Source: Marasmius tenuissimus
Taxonomy: Eukaryota > Basidiomycota > Agaricomycetes > Agaricales > Marasmiaceae
Direction: 5' to 3'
Assembly (NCBI GenBank): GCA_029532415.1
Contig: JAQOTA010000050.1
Span: forward strand, 2,170,001-2,234,000
DNA: 64,000 nt
Part shown: positions 56,359 to 64,000 of the stretch, one piece after another
Position numbering within the stretch: position 1 is the first letter of the stretch
How the letters are laid out: every line of letters begins with the position of its first letter
Notes under the pieces: generated by a model
Database searches by the model: none
The model's input: only the letters and a program-made list of their open reading frames with translations
Told to the model about the DNA's origin: nothing
Translations under genes and position numbers: made by a program

Positions 56359-57781
56359 GCCATTTAGCCACCCTCGCTCGTACCATAATTACGCCTTTCG
56401 CTTTTTCGCATAGTGCTGGATTCCCTCGTGCTTACTTCTATTTAGTTTTCTCTTGTACGTCGCGGAAAATTCTCTCTCTGTCCTTCTCGGTGTAAGGTGG
56501 GAGGGAGGCTGTCTCTTGTTGTAATCCATCACATGTACTGCTACGTTTCGTGGCAAAGTGGCTGGTTATTGGTGTCATGTTGAAGGTCTACACATAGGTA
56601 TCTACATCGAGCCCTCATTCACATATCTCAGGAGCGGTTACTAGTTACTCCTTGCCCCGTCCGACACGGACAACAGTTCAGGAGTGGTTTTGTTGCAAGG
56701 TTAAGGTAATGTTCTAGGTCGTTCTCCATGTCGGTAACCATTGGTCTCTCCGACTCTCGGCAGATCGGCGGTTTGCTCCCTTTTGCTCCTCTCCTTCCAG
56801 AAGCAATATTCACGGACGTCAAGTGTGCAACAAGTATGGCTCCCCTTTGCTTGTCGGTTCTCAGGAGCCTCGCGAGAGATCACCTGGATAAACTGGCATT
56901 CTGCAATGTCTCGTCGGGTTTGCTTCGGCATCAAAGTGTTCACAACTTTATGATGTCCCATGGTAAATCGGATTTCTTGGTGTCATGATCATGATGAACA
57001 TGCGGATATACATAGCTTGTCAGTGGTCTGCTGCCCGGCCATTTGAGTTGGCTGTGTTGAGTAGTTGAATACAACTTCGCGAGAAGGCATAGTATGTATT
57101 GAGTCTGTGGTCGATTGAATTTTTCATTAAGGGATTGCGGTCATCGAGCGTCGGGTTCACAGACTGTCCTGTTGAGTTCTCTTCGTAAAATTCTACCTAG
57201 GTAAGTCGGGATGGGCCTGGGGCTCTGAAGTCTGTGCATATTTTCCCCCCTGACATTCGAGGTGAATATTTTTGATCCACGGCTGCCGCCATCCGTTACC
57301 AACAAGCCACCAATGCCACTAACAGCAACCGACCTTGATTCCCACGGGCCACCCCATCTCTCTTCGTTACCACCACATCCATATCGACCAAGCCTTTCCT
57401 CGCAGCGGATAGTGTACCGTACAGCTCCACCAGCTATAGCTTAGCTGGTTCTGGCTATATAGCTCTTTCTGCTCAGGCTAGTGTTGGTGAGTGTCGATCA
57501 GTATCTGCCACACGATTCCCGCACTGCAATTGCGGACTTCGCAACAATGTCAACGAATTGGTAACCGAGCTATGTCGTGACGGTCGACGTTGCATATATG
57601 CCTAGCTCCTATGCCCAGCGTTTATCAGGGCTTGCCGGTCTTGCTCCCCCAACTGCCACCCACCCCTCCTCTATTTTCGTTGTACTTATTTTATTATTTC
57701 CCCTTCTCGTCCCCCTAGAACCCGTAGCTCAGGAGCTGTTCACTTGCTTGTATCTCGCCGATACTGTCCATTCTTTAGATC
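56359..57781. other. Long intergenic region / promoter
   Basis: 1.4 kb without a supported gene. The last 200 bases are pyrimidine-rich and are probably the 5' UTR of the SH3 protein gene. A short frame at 57577-57852 overlaps that start and is not credible as a gene. Confidence 0.45.
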
Positions 57782-58924
57782 ATGTCTTTCGACTCCGACA
57801 CGACCATACGGCGACAACGAGCATCAGCTCTGAGAAGAAGAAGACCGAATAATTCCGCTGGACGGGGTTTCTTGTATCGACGACAGCGAAATGACGAAAT
57901 TCCCGGAGGAGGATCCTTGCCTATTCTCCCAGATGATGACCCCGAACCCATTACAATAACACAAGTTCGGACTTTGCCCACAATCTTGCCAACGTCTACC
58001 ACGAGGACTACTAGCACCACTAGTAGAGCTACAACTACAACGAGATCATCAGTTGCGCCCTCGTCATCCGAGTCGTCGTCATCATCATCCCTCTCGGTTT
58101 CTGAAGCTCCTACAACGATCACCGTAAGCACCCCCAGCGCGACTGTCATCACCAGCCCCACTCCTTCCGGAAGCAACGCCGGTTCCAATTCACCCGACTC
58201 GAGTGTTCAGAGCAGTAGTGGTGGTGGTCTTAGTAGTGGAGCCATTGCAGGGATTGCTATCACGGTTGTGGTTGTTCTCGCGGCACTCATAGCTTACCTC
58301 GTCAGGAGGAGAATGATTGCGAGCAGGGCCGAGAGGAAAGGAGAGTGGTACGACAGAGGCGGTTTTGCGGCACCTCCTCCCCCTGTCATGGCCCAAGCCA
58401 CCTTCAACGCAACTCCACCGTCATCCGCGTACGTTTTCGGGTCGGAGGCAGTGGGAACGGCAACGGCAACACCATTGTATTCACAACCCCCTCCACCGCC
58501 TCCACCTCCATCTATTCCGTTCGCGGCCTCGGAGCGGCCACTTAGTTTGATTCCAGGCAGGAGAGGGAGTGACTATTCGTCCTCTGCCGTTCCGTTCCAA
58601 GCTCAGCCCAGCACGGTGCCCATCCCTATGCCAGTTGCTGCTCCCCTTCCTGCAGCATCCACCCCACCTGGTCTGAGAAACAAGACTGTTCGCTGTACAT
58701 TCGTCCCTTCGATGGAGGATGAGCTATCAATCTCGACTGGAGAGACTGTACGTGTCTTGCAGGAGTACGACGACGGGTGGGCCTTGTGCCTGAATCAGCA
58801 AGGAACACAGGGAATGGTTCCTTTGGAGTGTCTGGACGAGGGAGCTCCGTCAGGTTGGCTCGAGGGTGATAAGAAGGGCCTCAAGAGAGCGAGTAGTTTG
58901 AGTGAGAATTCCAAAGCAGTGTGA
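57782..58924 (+). CDS. Single-pass membrane protein with C-terminal SH3 domain
   Basis: Intronless, 380 residues. N-terminal Arg-rich segment, then an extracellular Thr/Ser-rich region (about residues 60-155). One transmembrane helix follows ('AIAGIAITVVVVLAALIAYLV', about 157-177) with a basic stop-transfer run. The Pro-rich cytoplasmic part includes a run of eight prolines. A C-terminal SH3 domain spans about residues 300-350: 'VRCTFVPSMEDELSISTGE', 'VRVLQEYDDGWALCLN' and 'GMVPLECL', with the Trp and Pro of the ligand groove present. The layout recalls Fus1-type proteins of yeast mating-cell fusion and the SH3 end of the osmosensor Sho1, but Sho1 has four helices. Likely a membrane scaffold for polarity or MAPK signalling; the proline run could be an intramolecular SH3 ligand. 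Confidence 0.8.
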   Translation: MSFDSDTTIRRQRASALRRRRPNNSAGRGFLYRRQRNDEIPGGGSLPILPDDDPEPITITQVRTLPTILPTSTTRTTSTTSRATTTTRSSVAPSSSESSSSSSLSVSEAPTTITVSTPSATVITSPTPSGSNAGSNSPDSSVQSSSGGGLSSGAIAGIAITVVVVLAALIAYLVRRRMIASRAERKGEWYDRGGFAAPPPPVMAQATFNATPPSSAYVFGSEAVGTATATPLYSQPPPPPPPPSIPFAASERPLSLIPGRRGSDYSSSAVPFQAQPSTVPIPMPVAAPLPAASTPPGLRNKTVRCTFVPSMEDELSISTGETVRVLQEYDDGWALCLNQQGTQGMVPLECLDEGAPSGWLEGDKKGLKRASSLSENSKAV

Positions 58925-59500
58925 AGTTGAGGTATGTACTTCTATTTTCTTGGTTCCGGAAGCAGGAAGATTGACTTCACCATCTCTGTATTTCAAGACT
59001 AGCACCCGCACATTCGTTTTCTTGTCACTGTGGCCTTTCCCTTTATCTGGGTTCGTTATCGATTCTTCATCCGCTGGGTTTTGTTCTTCGCATTCGTCAT
59101 ACAATTCTGTCTTTCTTTACCCCGCATCACATTGTTATACCAAACTTCAATCACCTCTCGTGCATAGACACTTGTTTGATCACATCTGTCGATACTTTAT
59201 CTCTATATTGGAACCACAGTGTGGTTTGGTCATTGTGTATTATTTACTACGGTTGGGATGTAGAGGTAGTACTTGTCATCGAACAAGTAGTACGTGTTTT
59301 TGGCATTGGAATGTGTTTACATTCGCGTCTCCCTGCAGATTTAGGAGATCCTCCCGTCCAACTCGGAGGCGCTATACCTCATCCTCAGACCGGACCGAGC
59401 GATTGCCATGGATGATGCATCGATGATGGCGAGGTTGGATCAGGGGCACTGGTTGCGATATCAACAGTACTTCTGGCGTTCACAACCAACAATTCCGTCG
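58925..59500. other. Convergent 3' region
   Basis: Between the SH3 gene (+) and the F-box gene (-). No gene or RNA recognised. Confidence 0.45.
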
Positions 59501-61229
59501 TCATCCTGCCAACTCGAAATCGCATAGAATGATCTTGCTCTTCAAGAACCCCATCATACCGGGCATAGAGGGCATGTCACTGGGAGGCTTCATTAATCGG
59601 AACATCGCTCGCAATGGTGGCGAATCTGCATCACTTGTCCTGAATCTAGCCCGGTTCTCCAACATACGCAAGATGCTATACTCGAACGCGTTAATGATTC
59701 CGTCGATCTCGATGTTGCCGAGATATGGAAGTGACGGTAGCCCATGGTCGCAGCCAGAAAGGGCTGAAATGAGGTCGATGGAGGCGTCCGTGGGGACTGT
59801 ACGTATCCATTGCGACTTCGTGAGATGGAGATGGGTAAGTTGCGGAGAAGCGCTAAACATTTGTGGCCAATCTATTCCAACGGCCTTATACGTAGGTTCA
59901 TCGAGGAAAGCGAAACACAATTTCTTCAGCTGGCAAGAAGAACGGCTTAGCAAGTCGAGGAGAAAAGACTGGAACTGCGATTGGCCCTGGCGTATCGAAG
60001 CAAAGAGAGGTCCTGAATAATGGCGGGTAAGATCGATAGTAAGGTCTTCGAGTTCGGGGAGTACTATCGAGCGGAACAAGACACCCAAATGGTATGGGCG
60101 GTAGTTTCAAATGAGACGCTTCGGAGAGATGGTATTACCGCGGGCGGGACGATGGGCGGGAGGAAACTATCATGCAAACCAAGGTCGGTGGTGGATTCCC
60201 AGAAATCTAGGTCTTCTACGGCCAGCGTCCGAAGTTGCGTGCATGGAGAAAGAAACCCGACGAATGTGTCGAGTAAGGGTGCCACTGAGACCTCCAGAGA
60301 CGTTAGTTTAGTTCGGAGCACCGAAACATTGTCTGAGTGAGAGGTGTTAGGTACATGGTCTCGGCGTGGACGAGCATCGGAGCTCTTCTCTGCAACGCCT
60401 CTCTGAGCCAACGAGGTTCCTCTACCCTTTGGTCAGTCCAATCTATCTCGTCGCATAAGCTGTTATAAAATTTTCGTAAGCGAGGGAACGAGAGATTAAA
60501 CTGGAACCATGGGTGAACTGCGATAGAAAGGATCGATGGCTGAAGGTCAATCCTTAGCTTCCCACACCGATGCAACTCCTTCATGATAGTGCGATAAACC
60601 GCACAACCAATCTCTCCTAGGTATTCCACCGGGTCGTCCTCAGGTTCGAATCCGCAATTCTTCTCCGAGTCGCAGAAGCTGATAACGAGAGCAGTGTCTT
60701 GGGCATGTCGAAAATAGAGCTGAATGAGAGGTTTAATGTCTTTTTGCAAGTCGTAGATGTTCACGCGTAGCGTCGACCAAATGTGTGGAAGTCCTTGCGT
60801 GATACGCCTCCAACGAGAGCATACTTGCGATAAAGATAAGGTTGGTACATGAATCTTCTCCGATGATATGTTCGAGGAGTAGTAGCCATATGCGTCCAGA
60901 GCCACCTCCATGAATAACATGTCTAGGATCTCCACTGGGAACTGCCGCGGTGCCGAGGTCCAACTTCGTCTCCTCCCAATGATTGTGGCGAGAGACTCTT
61001 TCTCTCTTTCGAGATTGCTCAAAATAATGCGCAACCGTCTGATTTCTGCGCTATATCGCGTAGCCAGATCTTCCTCGTCGCGGATGAGAGCAGCTGTTTG
61101 AACGGATTGCATTTCGGTTGGGAAACAATCGGAATGAAGTGCTTCACGCGTAGGCGGGGGGTGCATTGGCGAGGGAGCAAATTGATAGTTGCATCTCGTG
61201 CACAAGACGGTGGGCTTCCACGAAAACAT
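59501..61229 (-). pseudogene. F-box protein gene with two apparent frameshifts
   Basis: From ATG 61229. An N-terminal coiled coil ('YSAEIRRLRIILSNLEREKE') precedes an F-box ('RQFPVEILDMLFMEVAL', then 'LSLSQVCSRWRRITQGLPHI'), the usual Agaricomycete arrangement. An LRR-like region follows, but the reading frame changes twice. Near 60325-60335 the frame ending '...LTPLTQTM' must shift to the frame reading 'VSVLRTKLTSLEV'. Near 60078-60092 the frame ending 'TTAHTIW' must shift to 'LFRSIVLPELEDLTIDL'. Neither shift can be explained by a plausible GT-AG intron that spares the conserved text. The remainder is open down to the stop at 59503-59501. Either a recently decayed gene, an assembly error, or unusual splicing. 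Confidence 0.65.
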
Positions 61230-61505
61230 TGAATGAATGGAGAAGTTCTGGAGAAACTCTCAAATCAACCAGAGGTATATGAGCACTTCAAGATCCTCAT
61301 GAGTCCCAATCACGATTCATACCTGTGTGGGTACCAATAATCCTTTTTCCTCGTTGACGAACGCAATGAGGCAACTGAACCAGAAAAAAGAAGGATTTCG
61401 AGTTACTGAGCATTGAGCAATGAGCAAACTTCAACAAAGTGAAGACCGGATCCCGGACCGGCGACGCATTAGAGGTTACGTAACATCATCAACTTTTTCT
61501 CTGCT
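61230..61505. promoter_or_regulatory. Bidirectional promoter, F-box gene / NOP9
   Basis: 276 bp between divergent start codons at 61229 (-) and 61506 (+). No specific element identified. Confidence 0.35.
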
Positions 61506-64000
61506 ATGCCTCGAGAAAACAGAAAACGGGGCAAACGAAGCAAGAAACAGGCTCAAGATCCCTCAATTGAGCAAGAAGAAGAACAAAACAATGATGTACA
61601 GCAATCGCAATCTGAAGCAGGTCCTTCTTGGATCGTGTCACGACCACAGCAAACGGAGGAACTGTTTCCTGAAGCACCATTCGGTTATGTTGACGCTGAT
61701 ATCAAGGCCTACTTTCGCACTGTTGATACACAAATCCGAGATTGGCAGGAGGCTCAAGAACACGAAGAGGCTGCAGAGGATGGAACCGTTGATCCTAATG
61801 CAGGTGAGTGATAGCTTGTGCGCTCGATGGGGAGTGGACTCCCTACAACCGTCATTTTCAAGAGAAGCAGATGTTCTTCGTCGCGGCTCTGACAGAGATG
61901 TCCGGGAAGGAGAAGCAATTGTCTACGGATCCCGACTGCTCCATAGTCCTGGAGCGAATGTCATATTCAATGGATGATTTTGTACGAAGGGTATTTCTGG
62001 ATAGCCTTTCGGGTTCGTGAGTATCCGCTATTTTCAATTCATGCACTCAAGCTCATCCATCTCACTTATTTGTCAGATATGAGCTACTTGTGCGGCATCG
62101 TTTTGCTTCACATGTTTGCCAGACGCTTCTCTTCGTATCCTCAGAAACGATTGCACGAGAGGTGAGATTCTGTTCAAGATCAGCGTACCGTACACACAAA
62201 CATGCTCTTCTCAGCTCAATGGAGTCTTTCCAACGATACCAGACTCAGAAAATGGGGAACTGCGGACGATGACCCAGCTCATACTTGACATCTGCGAGGT
62301 TCGGCCTGACCCGTAGCGATGCAAACCCCGTCTCACGTTCTTTGCTCAGGAATTGCTCCCCTCGTTAAACTCCCTCATGATGGATTCCTTCGCATCCCAT
62401 GTGGTTCGAGTCCTCTTATTCCTTTTGTGTCCTGCCGCTTTCCCGACTACCGGTTTCCAACCCAATCTTCGCTCCAAAAAGAGCTCTGCATGGAAATCGA
62501 AACAAGGCACCTTATCGTCTCTCTTCTCCGATAGCAAAGGCAAATTCAGCGAGGCTCGGTTAACAAAAACTCCGCCGGAATTCGCAGGCATGGCGCGCAA
62601 ATCCGTCAACACGATCAGAGAAACGCTTGGTGGCAACGAAGTCCGCGCATTGGCTGCCAGTGACGTTGCCGGTCCATGCCTGACTGTGAGCTTGCGATCT
62701 CGTTCTGCTCGGTTTGATACTGACTTTCCTTCAGGTCTTGCTACATATCGAAGCAGTGAATGATATGTCTGACGAGGAGGACTCACTGATGGATAGGATG
62801 ACCGTAGGAATCGTCTCTGAATCGCGTGCGTTCGTTGAGCCGCTATTTCATAGTCTATACTAATGTCTACCCTCTAGTCAAGGGCAATTCGGAGGACATC
62901 CAACCATCAGACTACCTGGGGACCTTGTTTCGCGATCCTACCTCATCCCACGTTCTGGAAACTATAGTGACCCGAGTTTCAGCAAAGCCATTCTCCTTGT
63001 TGTGGAACACCTATCTGAAAGGGAAACTACCACGGCTGTCTATTCATCCGGTCGCGAATTATGTTGTTGCCAAATCTTTGGAGCGGTGTAATCCTACCCA
63101 ATTAGAGGCGGCTTTCCAAGAATTGGAAGATAGTTGGGAAAAGGTTATCAGTAAGTGTGTTTGTCTCTCCCTTTGTAGTCAATCCTGACGTTCAACTGCA
63201 GCCTCATCGAGGTCTTCGGTCCTGCGTGCAGTCATCCAACGATCTGCGGCTCTCGGTATTCTTGGGGACCAGGCCGTCCATGTAAGTATCTGTTACTGGC
63301 TTTTCGTGCTATGGATTCCCAGACATACTCCCAGGCATTTTCAAGAGGATTTTGCATATCAACTTCTGAAGATAGAAAGCTTTTGGTGCCGTGCGCTTTG
63401 TCCTTGAAGCCAGTGGGGGTGAGTTCCCACCCAGTGAACCGAGGGTCTCCCTAACCAACGGGTTACAAGGAATGCCGACGGACTCTATCGAAAAATACAG
63501 ACAAAGACAGAGCCGACAAGGGGGACGCAAAGAAAGAAGCGACGGTTCAAGGCTCGGTCTTACTCCAAACTGCCCTGAAGCTACCTGCTCCTCACAACGA
63601 ATGTGTAGTTGATAGGTGCGAATTCAACCCACTCTAACAAGTTGTATCCTGATGACTGAACAGTCTGAACTCGCTCGAGATCTCGGAACGGCTGAAAATA
63701 GCCTACGATCCCTCAGGTTCACGTATAATGGATGCTCTCTTGGACTCTCCGACCGTCTCACAAAAAGCCAAACGGTCGTTTATCATGTCTTTTATCGGTC
63801 ATTTCCACGAACTTGTCGACGATCGCATTGGGAGTCGTGTTGGTGACCGACTGTTTGCCTTTGCGGATACATACCTCAAGGTATCTCAACTCCTTAGTTC
63901 CGTGATTCATTCTCTCACTTGTTTTTCACAATTAGGAAAAGATCGCGCGCTCTGTCATTCCCCATGAACAAGCCCTGATAGGCTCGTTTTATGGCAAGTT
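61506..64000 (+). CDS. NOP9: Nucleolar protein 9 (pumilio-like), partial at window end
   Basis: Starts at 61506 with a basic stretch ('[14 protein letters not shown]'), typical of the nucleolar-localised N-terminus. The family hallmark '[20 protein letters not shown]' follows, then many short exons encoding pumilio-type helical repeats: '[18 protein letters not shown]', '[17 protein letters not shown]', '[15 protein letters not shown]', '[16 protein letters not shown]', '[17 protein letters not shown]' and '[17 protein letters not shown]'. The last visible exon reads '[20 protein letters not shown]' and runs off the right edge, so only the C-terminal basic tail is missing. Nop9 binds pre-18S rRNA near the 3' end and is needed for early 40S assembly. 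At least nine introns. Confidence 0.92.

Noticed and set aside
1..64000. CRISPR arrays, insertion sequences, prophage or operon structures
   Set aside because: The DNA is clearly eukaryotic (many short introns, eukaryotic gene families); no regularly spaced repeats or prokaryotic elements are seen.

Overview
This window is nuclear DNA of a filamentous basidiomycete, most likely an Agaricomycete. Almost every gene is split by many short introns (about 42-90 nt, GT...AG). Several families are typical of mushroom-forming fungi: a DUF6534 membrane protein, a DUF6699-like protein, two F-box proteins and MARVEL-like membrane proteins. No bacterial, viral or organellar block is visible. All gene models were built by hand from splice signals and reading frame. 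Exon boundaries are therefore inferences, although for most models the exon lengths sum to an exact open frame of the expected family length.

Left part (0-15 kb): a secreted alpha/beta hydrolase (+), a 13-exon cytochrome P450 (-), a DUF6534 seven-helix-like membrane protein (-), the ER class I alpha-mannosidase (GH47, -), then divergently the Tel2-interacting protein TTI2 (+) and a small conserved-looking protein (+).

Centre (15-34 kb): calcineurin B (-) and the mitochondrial tRNA-modifying GTPase MSS1 (+) share a 244-bp promoter. They are followed by a small mitochondrial-type protein, a short-chain dehydrogenase, a 1,328-residue acidic/serine-rich coiled-coil protein, an isochorismatase-family hydrolase and a GCN20/ABCF3-type ATPase. 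The last has an intriguing possible C-terminal extension.

34-51 kb: a HAK/KUP potassium transporter, a CCDC124/Oxs1 protein, a DUF6699-like protein, an F-box protein, a gene-poor stretch with a diverged tandem repeat, a Tra2-like SR protein divergent from ribosomal protein eL18, a four-helix membrane protein and the lysophospholipid acyltransferase ALE1.

51-64 kb: a run of four predicted membrane or cell-surface proteins (one with a cytoplasmic SH3 domain) interrupted by an intron-containing tRNA-Arg(UCU), an F-box gene that seems to carry two frameshifts, and the 5' portion of NOP9, cut by the window end.

Functional themes: many genes are housekeeping genes of translation and ribosome biology (eL18, NOP9, GCN20-like, CCDC124, MSS1, tRNA-Arg) and of the membrane or secretory system (GH47, ALE1, HAK, MARVEL-like and sensor-like proteins). 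They do not form one pathway. I found no convincing biosynthetic cluster, mobile element or defence system. The most interesting observations concern gene structure: a GA-AG intron, micro-exons, start-codon-only exons and a possible alternative C-terminus.
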